Both the position numbers and the translations under genes were made by a program. Below, one piece after another: positions 36,507-44,705 of a stretch of 64,000 nt of DNA. The DNA is from Lachnotalea sp. AF33-28 (GTDB taxonomy: Bacteria; Bacillota; Clostridia; Lachnospirales; Lachnospiraceae): the NCBI RefSeq assembly GCF_003477885.1, contig NZ_QUEE01000010.1, positions 1 through 64,000 of the forward strand. The letters are read 5' to 3'. Below the pieces are notes generated by a model, which had not been told where the DNA came from, made no database searches, and saw only the letters and a program-made list of their open reading frames with translations. Every line of letters starts with the position of its first letter. Within the stretch, counting starts at the first letter, position 1.

Positions 36507-36514
36507 CTTTTTTT
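36483..36514 (+). terminator. Terminator of hflX overlapping NrdR box 2
   Basis: AAAAAAGCCACA...TGTGGCTTTTTTT: the second NrdR-like palindrome is extended by A- and T-runs into a Rho-independent terminator. Confidence 0.75.
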
Positions 36515-36515
36515 A

Positions 36516-36544
36516 TTGACGCAGCACCGGGTCTTTGCTATAAT
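36516..36544 (+). promoter_or_regulatory. Promoter of nrdD
   Basis: TTGACG (36516-36521), a 17-bp spacer and a perfect TATAAT (36539-36544), 45 bp before the start codon. Confidence 0.85.
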
Positions 36545-36589
36545 GATAGAGCATGGACCGTTTTGGGCCCTACAGAAAGGGGATATGAG

Positions 36590-38956
36590 ATGTTTCAGGT
36601 CGTAAAAAGAGACGGAGAAGTAGCGGATTTTAACTTGAAAAAAATCCAGGATGCGATTCAGAAAGCATTCGTTGCAACAGGAAAACAGTTCAGTGAGGAG
36701 ATACTGGAGCTTTTAGCGTTGCGCGTGACCGCTGATTTTCAGCCGCGCATCAAGGACGGCAGCATATCGGTGGAGGGCATCCAGGACAGCGTGGAACATG
36801 TGCTGGAACAGAGCGGCTATACCGATGTGGCTAAAGCTTACATACTTTACAGAAAACAGAGAGAAAAAATACGCAACATGAAATCCACTATACTGGATTA
36901 TAAAGAGGTGGTGAACAGTTACGTTAAGATAGAGGACTGGCGTGTAAAGGAGAATTCTACAGTTACCTACTCTGTGGGAGGTCTGATTTTAAGCAATTCC
37001 GGAGCGGTGACGGCCAACTACTGGCTTTCCGAGGTATATGATGATGAGATCGCGAGCGCGCACAGAAACGCGGACATCCATCTCCATGATCTGTCCATGC
37101 TGACCGGTTACTGCGCGGGATGGTCCTTAAAGCAGCTGATACAGGAAGGCCTGGGCGGCATTCCCGGAAAGATCACCTCAGGGCCTGCCAGACATCTTTC
37201 CACCCTCTGTAACCAGATGGTCAATTTCCTGGGCATCATGCAGAATGAGTGGGCGGGCGCACAGGCATTTTCTTCCTTCGATACGTATCTTGCCCCTTTC
37301 GTTAAGGTGGACAATCTCGATTATAAAGAAGTGAAACAGTGCATTCAGTCCTTCGTCTACGGCGTGAATACGCCCAGCAGATGGGGCACACAGGCACCCT
37401 TCTCCAACATCACTCTGGACTGGACGGTACCGGATGATTTGGCGGAACTGCCTGCTCTCGTCGGCGGAAAAGAGATGGATTTTAAATATAAAGACTGCAA
37501 AAAAGAGATGGACATGATCAATAAGGCCTTTATTGAGACTATGGTGGAGGGCGATTATAACGGACGCGGCTTCCAGTATCCGATCCCCACCTATTCCATC
37601 ACAAAGGAGTTTGACTGGTCTGATACCGAGAACAACCGTCTGCTGTTTGAAATGACCTCGAAATACGGCACCCCTTATTTTTCTAATTATATCAACAGCG
37701 ATATGCAGCCCAGCGATGTCCGCAGCATGTGCTGCCGTCTGCGTCTCGATCTAAGGGAGCTGCGCAAAAAGACCGGCGGTTTCTTCGGATCAGGAGAGAG
37801 CACCGGCTCCATCGGTGTTGTGACGATCAACATGCCGCGCATCGCTTATCTGGCCGAGGATAAGGAGGACTTTTACCGCAGGCTGGACCGTGTGATGGAT
37901 ATTTCTGCCAGATCCCTTAAGATCAAGCGGGAGGTGATCACCAGACTGTTAAAAGAAGGTCTTTATCCCTATACCCAGAGATATCTGGGAAGCTTTGAAA
38001 ACCACTTTTCCACCATCGGGCTCATCGGTATGAATGAGGTGGGGCTCAATGCGAAATGGATCCGCGCGGATATGACCGATGTGAAGTGCCAGGAATTTGC
38101 CAAAGATGTGCTGAATCACATGAGGGAACGCCTGGCGGATTATCAGGAGAAGTATGGGGATCTCTACAATCTGGAGGCCACCCCCGCCGAATCCACGACA
38201 TACCGTCTGGCCAAGCATGATAGGAAGCATTTTCCGGATATCATCACTGCGGGCAATAAGGGGGATGTGCCTTACTATACCAACAGCTCGCACCTCCCGG
38301 TGGATTATACGGCAGATATCTTTGACGCTCTTGACATCCAGGACGAGCTGCAGACGCTGTATACATCCGGCACCGTATTCCACGCATTTCTGGGAGAGAA
38401 GCTTCCGGATTGGAAGGCGGCCGCAAAGCTGGTTAAAGCGATTGCGGAGAACTACAAGCTGCCGTATTATACGATTTCCCCGACCTATTCCGTGTGCAAG
38501 AACCACGGATACTTAGCGGGCGAGCATTTCGTCTGTCCGGAGTGCGGGGAAGCCGCGGAGGTTTACAGCCGCATCACCGGATATTACCGCCCGGTGAAGA
38601 ACTGGAATGACGGCAAGACGCAGGAGTATAAGAACCGCAGAGTTTATGATGTAAACAGCTCGGTTCTGCACAAGGAGAGCTCTGAGGCTAAAACAGAGGC
38701 GGCGTGCTCCAGCGTGCAGGAAGCGGCGGATACCGCGGTGAAATATCTGTTTACCACCAAGACCTGCCCGAACTGCCGCATTGCAAAGGAATTCCTCAAA
38801 GATGAGGAATATGTGGTGGTGGATGCGGAAGAAAATGCAGAGCTGACACAGAAATACGGGGTGATGCAGGCTCCTACGCTGGTGGTTGTGGAGAACGGAC
38901 AGGCGCAGAAGTACGTGAATGCATCCAATATTAAGAAGTATGCTGAGGCAAGATAA
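36590..38956 (+). CDS. nrdD: Anaerobic ribonucleoside-triphosphate reductase with C-terminal glutaredoxin-like domain
   Basis: 788 residues. N-terminal ATP-cone (about 1-95, allosteric control), the catalytic barrel, a zinc site (Cys636, Cys649, Cys652; CPEC) and the glycyl radical loop RITGYYRP with Gly664. Residues ~715-788 are an added thioredoxin/glutaredoxin-like domain with Cys726-Pro-Asn-Cys729 and the cis-Pro motif APTLVV. It reduces NTPs to dNTPs without oxygen; the attached domain probably supplies the reducing equivalents, as thiol-dependent NrdD enzymes need. ATG 36590 follows AAAGGGG; an upstream frame extension is rejected. No nrdG activase gene is next to it or anywhere in this window. 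Confidence 0.93.
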   Translation: MFQVVKRDGEVADFNLKKIQDAIQKAFVATGKQFSEEILELLALRVTADFQPRIKDGSISVEGIQDSVEHVLEQSGYTDVAKAYILYRKQREKIRNMKSTILDYKEVVNSYVKIEDWRVKENSTVTYSVGGLILSNSGAVTANYWLSEVYDDEIASAHRNADIHLHDLSMLTGYCAGWSLKQLIQEGLGGIPGKITSGPARHLSTLCNQMVNFLGIMQNEWAGAQAFSSFDTYLAPFVKVDNLDYKEVKQCIQSFVYGVNTPSRWGTQAPFSNITLDWTVPDDLAELPALVGGKEMDFKYKDCKKEMDMINKAFIETMVEGDYNGRGFQYPIPTYSITKEFDWSDTENNRLLFEMTSKYGTPYFSNYINSDMQPSDVRSMCCRLRLDLRELRKKTGGFFGSGESTGSIGVVTINMPRIAYLAEDKEDFYRRLDRVMDISARSLKIKREVITRLLKEGLYPYTQRYLGSFENHFSTIGLIGMNEVGLNAKWIRADMTDVKCQEFAKDVLNHMRERLADYQEKYGDLYNLEATPAESTTYRLAKHDRKHFPDIITAGNKGDVPYYTNSSHLPVDYTADIFDALDIQDELQTLYTSGTVFHAFLGEKLPDWKAAAKLVKAIAENYKLPYYTISPTYSVCKNHGYLAGEHFVCPECGEAAEVYSRITGYYRPVKNWNDGKTQEYKNRRVYDVNSSVLHKESSEAKTEAACSSVQEAADTAVKYLFTTKTCPNCRIAKEFLKDEEYVVVDAEENAELTQKYGVMQAPTLVVVENGQAQKYVNASNIKKYAEAR

Positions 38957-38976
38957 ATAAGAGGGATATATGTATA

Positions 38977-39008
38977 AAGCGGCACGGTGATGGAAACCGT
39001 GCCGCTAT
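38977..39008. terminator. Hairpin between nrdD and the convergent gene
   Basis: AGCGGCACGG pairs with CCGTGCCGCT. Probably a bidirectional terminator; the minus side has TTTATA after it. Confidence 0.5.
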
Positions 39009-39022
39009 GACTCAGGCAGTAT

Positions 39023-39850
39023 CTATTGATCAGAATCCGTTTCATGCTCCGGTTTTTCAAACAGCATCTGGTAGATATCCTCGGACATCGCATCCAGATA
39101 TGCTTCGTCTTTTAAGGAAAAAGTGTCCCGGATTTGGCAGCGGATCGCTTCCATGCGGCGCAGGCAGCGGATTTCCATGGTAAGAGGCTCCTCTGTGCTG
39201 TCCTCAATCACTTCATCCAATCCGCTGGCGGTCATATTCTGCGCCGCCCATCCCATAATTTCTGTGGTGAGAGTGTCTTCCTCTTTGATCTGCGCTTTCA
39301 GTTCCCCGGTTTTTTTGGCGGACAGGATACCGATCAAAAGGAAGATAACGCTGACAGCCAGAAATACCACATGGGTGAGTATGCCGGAGGTGCCGCTGAA
39401 GGGTAGCCGGATCACACCTGCTAAGGAGAGGATGATAACGGCCAGAACCAGGGCGCCCACCACGATGAATGCGAAAGCTGAGGACTTCATATCTTCATAT
39501 TTATCGGCGCTTTTCTGAAAGACCGGCGGCGCTTTTTCTTCTTTAGTTGTGTCGTCGGGCAGTTCATTATCCGCGAAAACGGTAAGCAGCTTCTGGGCTC
39601 TGTCCAGCAAATCGTCGGGCACGAGTATCTGCACAAACCCCTCGGCTTCTTCGTATTCCCGGACATCATAGGGTATCCCGGCGTTATCCAGAACCGAGGT
39701 GAATTTATCCGCCAGTTCGGGTTCAAGAGCCGTTAGAAAGGTCATAGTTTTTTCTACATCTTCCCGGCTGTCAAGCAGGGGGCCGCCGCAGTCGGTGCAG
39801 GCGGTAACTCCCTCCATAAATTCCATATCACATTTCGGACAATAAGGCAT
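39023..39850 (-). CDS. Zinc-ribbon membrane protein with DUF2007-like domain
   Basis: 275 residues. An N-terminal zinc ribbon (CPKCDMEF...CTDCGG, residues 4-23), a small alpha/beta region that looks like DUF2007 (about 35-90, ending LLDRAQKLL), two transmembrane helices (about 120-142 and 150-172) and a C-terminal helical region of ~95 residues. It is a single gene with convergent nrdD on one side. The function is not known. Confidence 0.75.
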   Translation of the reverse strand: MPYCPKCDMEFMEGVTACTDCGGPLLDSREDVEKTMTFLTALEPELADKFTSVLDNAGIPYDVREYEEAEGFVQILVPDDLLDRAQKLLTVFADNELPDDTTKEEKAPPVFQKSADKYEDMKSSAFAFIVVGALVLAVIILSLAGVIRLPFSGTSGILTHVVFLAVSVIFLLIGILSAKKTGELKAQIKEEDTLTTEIMGWAAQNMTASGLDEVIEDSTEEPLTMEIRCLRRMEAIRCQIRDTFSLKDEAYLDAMSEDIYQMLFEKPEHETDSDQ

Positions 39851-39879
39851 TCGGTTTGCTCCTTCATAAGTTTTTTGGG

Positions 39880-39903
39880 GTTACTGTTTACAGCTGTTTT
39901 ACT
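39880..39903. repeat. Half copy of family B palindrome end
   Basis: GGTTACTGTTTACAGCTG-like sequence matches the left outer end of family B; no partner arm is found. It lies between the zinc-ribbon gene and the broken GGDEF gene. Confidence 0.4.
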
Positions 39904-39910
39904 TGAATCA

Positions 39911-40643
39911 TCAGTGGACAGAAGGCTTTTCTGCCAGTACAAATCTGCCGTCGTGTGTTGATTTTGCTTTATAAAGAGCAGCATCAGCGGCTTTTATAAG
40001 CTCAGAGTACTTATCGCCGTACCGGACGAAAACGGCACCGGCAGAGAGGGTGATAGCCGGAAGACCGCGCAGAACGGATTCTTCTGCAAGGGAAACATTG
40101 ATATCTGACATAACCCGCTGCCCAATAGACGGATCCTGTATATCAGACAGGAAGATGGCGAATTCATCCCCGTGGAGGCGGGAGGCAAGATCCACTGTAC
40201 GGATGCGTCCGACGATCATCTGTGCCACAAGGCGGATGACGTCATCTCCGGCAGTATGTCCGCAGGTATCATTGATGCGTTTAAAATGGTCACCGTCGAT
40301 CAGAATGCCGCATTTTCCGGCGGACATGTTTTTCAGAATTTCAGCGATATTTTTGCGGAAAGATTTGCAGTTCATAATGCCGGTTAAACCATCAATGGCA
40401 GCTGCCTTCTGTGCTGCTGCCAAGGCAACTTCCAAACGTTTCTATGTCTGTCCGAGCTGAATATAAGCATTTTTAATCTCCCAGTTCTGAATCAAAGACG
40501 AGTAGCTGTTCCTGTTCATAATCTCTAAGAGACAGTGTCAGCTCCTGAATCTCCCCCATTTTAATATCGTAAGCAAAGACCGTTTCCCCGTCCGGCTGAA
40601 GCTGGGAAATCGTGGAGAGAATGTAAGGATTTGCGTAGCTCAT
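39911..40643 (-). pseudogene. Broken diguanylate cyclase (GGDEF) gene
   Basis: An intact minus-strand ATG at 40643 opens a frame of ~55 residues (MSYANPYILSTISQ...) that ends in TAA. The GGDEF part lies in a different frame from 40435 downwards, and reading that frame upstream gives NWEIKNAYIQLGQT, a TAG (40442-40444), then KRLEVALAAAQ: the normal signalling-helix linker. So at least one frameshift and one stop separate the halves. The GGDEF motif itself reads RLHGDEF, with His in place of the first Gly. The metal segment DGDHFKRINDTCGH looks good. If a shorter product starts at 40435 it would be a bare GGDEF domain of doubtful activity. Confidence 0.75.
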
Positions 40644-40953
40644 AATAAGAAAGCTGCCGCTTTTTATGTGTTTTCATAGAAACTGTTTCCTGAACAATTA
40701 TATAGCATTCTTCTTTTATTTTATATCAAAATGAAAACAGGCGCAATCCTCTTTTACAATCCAATCAAAAAAGTGAAGAATAAGGGCAAATAAATGATTT
40801 TGCACACGAAAGAACCTGTTTTGTCATTGCTTTAGAAAAAAAAGAATCGTATAATTGTTTCAGAACATGTGCAGAAGGAGCCCCTAAATATGGATGGAAA
40901 GCAAAATACTGCGGCTTCAAAGTACATCCGGTTAAAGGATAACAGGGAGACAT
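40644..40953. other. Intergenic region upstream of rlmH
   Basis: AT-rich, no gene. A promoter-like TTGCTT (40827-40832), a 17-bp spacer and TATAAT (40850-40855) precede rlmH by ~100 bp. Nothing else recognised. Confidence 0.5.
40827..40855 (+). promoter_or_regulatory. Promoter of rlmH
   Basis: TTGCTT, a 17-bp spacer and a perfect TATAAT, in the only AT-rich gap before the gene. Confidence 0.65.
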
Positions 40954-41433
40954 ATGAAGATAACAGTTATTACAGTCGGTAAGATAAAAGAAAAATATCT
41001 GAAAGATGCAATTGACGAGTACAGCAAACGCCTGAACAAATACTGCAGGCTCGAAATGATAGAAGTAGCAGACGAAAAAACGCCGGATCAGGCAAGCGGT
41101 GTTGTGGAAGATAATATCCGTGCAAAGGAGGGCGAACGCATTTTAAAATATGTAAAAGAGGATGCGTATGTCATCACCCTTGAAATCCAGGGAAACATGC
41201 TGACTTCAGAGGAACTGGCCGCTAAAGTTGAGAAGCTTGGCGTACAGGGGACAAGCCATATCATATTTATCATCGGCGGATCCATTGGACTGGGCACAGA
41301 AGTTCTGAAACGTTCCGATTACGCGCTCAGCTTTTCAAAGATGACTTTCCCGCATCAGCTGATGCGGGTCATCCTGCTGGAGCAAATATACCGGAGTTAT
41401 CGGATCATACAGGGGGAGCCATATCATAAGTAA
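40954..41433 (+). CDS. rlmH: 23S rRNA (pseudouridine1915-N3)-methyltransferase
   Basis: 159 residues, the normal family length. SPOUT methyltransferase with the knot motifs FIIGGSIGLG and FSKMTFPHQLMRVILLEQIYRSYRI and the invariant ending GEPYHK. It methylates N3 of pseudouridine 1915 in 23S rRNA. The gene's 3' end is the known integration site of SCC elements in staphylococci (orfX). Here too a second copy of its last seven codons lies 1 kb downstream. Confidence 0.95.
   Translation: MKITVITVGKIKEKYLKDAIDEYSKRLNKYCRLEMIEVADEKTPDQASGVVEDNIRAKEGERILKYVKEDAYVITLEIQGNMLTSEELAAKVEKLGVQGTSHIIFIIGGSIGLGTEVLKRSDYALSFSKMTFPHQLMRVILLEQIYRSYRIIQGEPYHK
41413..41433 (+). other. Left attachment-like site inside the rlmH 3' end
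   Basis: GGGGAGCCATATCATAAGTAA, codons G-E-P-Y-H-K-stop (longer form given by coordinates). It resembles the staphylococcal SCC attachment core, in which ...GCATATCATAA... encodes the same Y-H-K end. It forms a pair with 42466-42486. Confidence 0.55.
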
Positions 41434-41618
41434 ATGAGGTTTTTACTAAAAGCGGATAATCAAATACAAGAGATATTGTATAGTATATGAAGTTCCTCAA
41501 TCATAATTTTTCATGTGTGGTAAAATGAGAACTTTTTTATACTTGTCATTGCACCGTATTAAAAGTGTTTCAATAATAAAATAATTAGACTGACAACTTT
41601 TGTTTTGTACCGAATATA

Positions 41619-41649
41619 TTGATAAATCTCGTTATATAGTATATACTAT
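41619..41649 (+). promoter_or_regulatory. mazEF promoter with palindromic operator
   Basis: TTGATA (41619-41624), a 17-bp spacer and TATACT (41642-41647). The perfect 14-bp palindrome ATAGTATATACTAT (41636-41649) covers the -10 box, as expected for autorepression by an AbrB/MazE-type antitoxin. Confidence 0.75.
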
Positions 41650-41678
41650 GTATATACCAAACGAAAGGAGGTTTTTGT

Positions 41679-41921
41679 ATGCAGGCACAAGTAAAAGAAT
41701 GGGGAAACAGTCAGGGAATTAGACTATCAAAAGAAATATTAAAGAGTGCAGGGATTGCATTAAATGAAGTTTTAGATGTTACCGTTGCAAACGGAGTCAT
41801 TACGTTAGTAAAACCTTTTCGGCACAAAACATTAGAAGAGAGAGCAGCAGAATTTGACGGAAAACTGATGTTGGATGGAGAATATAATTGGGGCGAGCCT
41901 ATGGGAAGAGAGGCTTGGTAA
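41679..41921 (+). CDS. mazE: AbrB/MazE-type antitoxin
   Basis: 80 residues. The swapped-hairpin AbrB fold: MQAQVKEWGNSQGIRLSKEIL at the start is the MazE/SpoVT DNA-binding motif; the C-terminal ~30 residues (FRHKTLEERAAEFDGKL) should bind and block the toxin. AAAGGAGG precedes the ATG. Its TAA overlaps the toxin ATG by one base. AT-rich compared with the neighbouring rlmH, which fits acquisition. Confidence 0.87.
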   Translation: MQAQVKEWGNSQGIRLSKEILKSAGIALNEVLDVTVANGVITLVKPFRHKTLEERAAEFDGKLMLDGEYNWGEPMGREAW

Positions 41922-42223
41922 TGGAACAGCTGCAACAGGGCGATATCTTGAAAATTGAAAAGATAAAACATCCGGTATTAGTCGTAAGTAAGGACTTTTT
42001 CAATACCAGCGGAGAAATAATTGGATGTCCTATTATAAAGGATTCTGTAGAAGGTCCTTTGCATATATGGATGTCTACAAGTGAAAGTGAAGGATACATA
42101 CAATGTGAAAAGATAGCATTGTTGGATCTGGCGATCCGTGGGTATAAGAAAATTGACAGATTGCCACTCCATGAAATAATGAATGTGTCCGATGCAATTC
42201 AAAGTATTTTTGAATACATTTAA
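41921..42223 (+). CDS. mazF: MazF/PemK-type endoribonuclease toxin
   Basis: 100 residues. The start QQGDILKIEKIKHPVLVVSKDFFN is the PemK/MazF opening, followed by IIGCPII and a late KIALLDLAIR. It should cleave single-stranded mRNA at short sequences when free of MazE. ATG 41921 overlaps the antitoxin stop (TAATG); the longer frame from 41888 is rejected. Slightly short for the family (about 110). Confidence 0.85.
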   Translation: MEQLQQGDILKIEKIKHPVLVVSKDFFNTSGEIIGCPIIKDSVEGPLHIWMSTSESEGYIQCEKIALLDLAIRGYKKIDRLPLHEIMNVSDAIQSIFEYI

Positions 42224-42246
42224 TTAGTCCAGATTTAATAAGCTAC

Positions 42247-42293
42247 AAAAAAGTAACCGTATTTTTCTTTGGTCGAGGGGCGGTTACTTTTTT
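42247..42293 (+). terminator. Terminator of mazEF
   Basis: AAAAAAGTAACCG (42247-42259) pairs with CGGTTACTTTTTT (42281-42293). A- and T-runs on both sides make it bidirectional. Confidence 0.88.
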
Positions 42294-42465
42294 GATTGAT
42301 TTATATATGCAAAATTCTTTGGAAAACTATAGATGAAGCTTTATGTGCAAATAATGAAAGCGGTTCAAAATATGGTCGAGCAGTCTATCAGCAAGGATTT
42401 TAGAGGCTGTGAGTCTGCTGAAAAAATAAAGCGCTTTTTATGCAATACGATGCTATAATTGTTAT

Positions 42466-42486
42466 GGAGAGCCATACCACAAATAG
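42466..42486 (+). other. Right attachment-like site: orphan copy of the rlmH end
   Basis: The seven codons read G-E-P-Y-H-K-stop exactly like the end of rlmH. Sixteen of 21 bases match the site at 41413 and all five differences are in third codon positions. Upstream of it the frame is unrelated to RlmH. It also forms one side of a hairpin (42467-42504), which is the alternative explanation. Confidence 0.5.
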
Positions 42487-42504
42487 GTCTGGGGTATGGC
42501 TCTC
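42467..42504 (-). terminator. Hairpin at the end of the M24 peptidase gene
   Basis: GAGAGCCATACC (42467-42478) pairs with GGTATGGCTCTC (42493-42504). Directly at the 3' end of the minus-strand peptidase gene; no clear T-run. Confidence 0.5.
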
Positions 42505-43600
42505 AGGAGATCACTGTGAGCTCCTTGGAAGTCTTGTTTAATACCTCCGGCAGGCCGTCCTCGTTGATGATGCAGACATCTTCGATGCGGATACCGATTA
42601 CGCCGGGTATGTAGATGCCGGGCTCGATGGTGAAGGACATACCGCGTTGCAGCCGGATTTCATTTACGGCGGAGATATCAGGCGCTTCGTGCCCGTTGAT
42701 GCCGATGCCATGACCGAGCCTGGTGGTGAAATATTCGCCGTATCCTCCTTCCTCAATCACGTTTCTGGCCGCAGCATCCACATCGGAGCAGACCGCTCCC
42801 AACATGAGGCTTTCCTCCGCGGTCAGGTTGGCCTTTCGTACGAGCTCGTAGAGCTCTTTTTCTTTATCAGTCACTTCACCCAGAAAGACTGTACGGGTGC
42901 AGTCGCTGTAATATCCGTTGACCGTACAGCCGAAATCAACCAGCAGGCTGTCCGTTTCTTCCATCACGTGGCTGATCTTCGGCATCACATAGTGGGGATA
43001 CCCTGCCGCTTTTTTTTCGTAGGCGTGACAGCCCATAGACCTGCCACCGTATTCCTGCATGCGGCCTTTCAGAAAATCGGAGATGTCTGAAACGGAACGT
43101 CCCGGGCGTATATAACCCAGAAGATCTTCCCATGCCCGGTCCGTGATCTGCGAAGCCTGGCGCAGATTCTCCAGCTCCTGTGCGTTTTTGATGATCCGTG
43201 ATTCATTCATATGTTTATAGAAGGACACCCATGTCACCGGACACCTGTCGGCTATCTCCATCAGCCAGCTGCCCGGTGCATGATAGAGAACGCCGATCCT
43301 GCCGTTTATAAGCCCGTGACGGGTCAGGGCGGTTTCCACCAGATCCAGGTAACGGTCACAGTCGGACCATACATAGAGCGGGATATCGCCCAGATGAGGC
43401 CGGATTTCGTCTGCACTTAAACGGTTGCAGATGTAGAAATGCCGGCCGTCGGCCGTGAAAAAAAGACCCTGAAAGCGTTCACATACAAAAGGGGAGAAGC
43501 CAAGAAGCAGCCGCAAGTCGTTGGAGGGGGAGATAAATACTGCGTCGGTTCCGGTTCCAAGGAGCTTTTTCATGATTTGTTCTGCATATTTTGTATTCAT
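42503..43600 (-). CDS. M24-family aminopeptidase (Xaa-Pro type)
   Basis: 365 residues. N-terminal creatinase-like domain (about 1-125) and the pita-bread metal domain with ligands in LVDFGCTVNGYYSDCTRTVFLG, LGHGIGINGHEAPD and SFTIEPGIY. It releases an N-terminal residue that precedes proline. ATG 43600 (MNTKYAEQIMKK) follows GGAAGGA; a longer frame starting upstream would overlap potD. It lies 31 bp after potD, on the same strand, and may share the transcript. Confidence 0.88.
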   Translation of the reverse strand: MNTKYAEQIMKKLLGTGTDAVFISPSNDLRLLLGFSPFVCERFQGLFFTADGRHFYICNRLSADEIRPHLGDIPLYVWSDCDRYLDLVETALTRHGLINGRIGVLYHAPGSWLMEIADRCPVTWVSFYKHMNESRIIKNAQELENLRQASQITDRAWEDLLGYIRPGRSVSDISDFLKGRMQEYGGRSMGCHAYEKKAAGYPHYVMPKISHVMEETDSLLVDFGCTVNGYYSDCTRTVFLGEVTDKEKELYELVRKANLTAEESLMLGAVCSDVDAAARNVIEEGGYGEYFTTRLGHGIGINGHEAPDISAVNEIRLQRGMSFTIEPGIYIPGVIGIRIEDVCIINEDGLPEVLNKTSKELTVIS

Positions 43601-43631
43601 TCTGTCATAATCCTTCCTTTTTATGTCATAC

Positions 43632-44705
43632 TCAGCGGCCGGCATCATAGCTTCTAAGTTCCAGCCACATCTGGTGATATTTTTTCTCGCCGCTTTCTCC
43701 CAGATAGTGAAAGACTTCGCAGCGTTTCAGTATGTCCGGGCCAGGAGCCACCGCCGGATTGTTTAAGGTTTCTTCATCCATCAGATCGATGGCTCCTGTG
43801 TTTGGCGTGGCGTAGGTGATGTATTCAAAATTCTGATATGCGATTTCTGGCTTATTAAGAAAATTGATCCAGGCCTCGGCATTTTCCTTGTTTTCAGCGC
43901 CGGCAGGGATAACCCAGGAGTCAATAAAATAGTTGCTGCCTTCTTCCGGCACCACATATTTTAAATTGGGGTTTTCCTCCTGAAGCGTCAGAACTTCGCC
44001 GGAATAGCACATGGCGATGGAAGCGCTGCCGGAGATCATGGCGTCCTTGACCTGATCCATCACGTATTTCTGAAGCAGGGATTTCTGCTCCTTCAGCATC
44101 TGATTGGCCTCCCTAAGCTGCGCCTCGTCGGTGGTGTTGATGGAATAGTCAAGGATTCTAAGCGGCGCCACAAAGAGGTCGCGAACGCTGTTGTACATCA
44201 GGATTTCGCCTTTAAATGACTCGTCCCACAGATCGGTCCAGCTGTTTATTTCACGGCCGATCACGGAGGTGTTGTAGAGAATCCCCAGCGTTCCGAAGGT
44301 GTAGGGTACGGAATAACTGTTTTCTGGGTCAAAGGCTTTAGAACCCTGCAGTATGTCCGCTCGGATATACTGTGCGTTGGGGATGTTGTCAAAGTTCAGC
44401 TCTGTCAGCATCCCTTTGGAGATCATCTTTTCAATCATGTAGTCCGAGGGACACAGCGCGTCATAGGAGACGCCGCCCGCCTCAATGATCGGAAACATTT
44501 CCTCGTTGGTCTCATAGGTATCATAGATCACATGGATGCCTGTTTCCTCTTCAAACTGTGCGATCACATCCTCATCGATATATTCCCCCCAGTTGTAGAC
44601 CTTAACCACTCCGCCGGGATAGCGTTCTTTATCGTAGCCGCATCCGCTCATAAAAAGTGCGGCGGCGATAAATGTCAGGATTATAATGTTGCTTTTTCTT
44701 TTCAT
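43632..44705 (-). CDS. potD: Spermidine/putrescine-binding lipoprotein
   Basis: 357 residues. Lipoprotein signal with lipobox MSGC (Cys21), then a type-2 periplasmic-binding fold with VYNWGEYIDEDVIAQFEEETG, the classical PotD opening. It captures polyamines outside the cell for PotABC. Start overlaps the potC stop by 4 bp. Last gene of potRABCD. Confidence 0.93.
   Translation of the reverse strand: MKRKSNIIILTFIAAALFMSGCGYDKERYPGGVVKVYNWGEYIDEDVIAQFEEETGIHVIYDTYETNEEMFPIIEAGGVSYDALCPSDYMIEKMISKGMLTELNFDNIPNAQYIRADILQGSKAFDPENSYSVPYTFGTLGILYNTSVIGREINSWTDLWDESFKGEILMYNSVRDLFVAPLRILDYSINTTDEAQLREANQMLKEQKSLLQKYVMDQVKDAMISGSASIAMCYSGEVLTLQEENPNLKYVVPEEGSNYFIDSWVIPAGAENKENAEAWINFLNKPEIAYQNFEYITYATPNTGAIDLMDEETLNNPAVAPGPDILKRCEVFHYLGESGEKKYHQMWLELRSYDAGR

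Noticed and set aside
40765..40953. 62-codon minus-strand ORF upstream of rlmH
   Set aside because: Covers the rlmH promoter and shows no family likeness.
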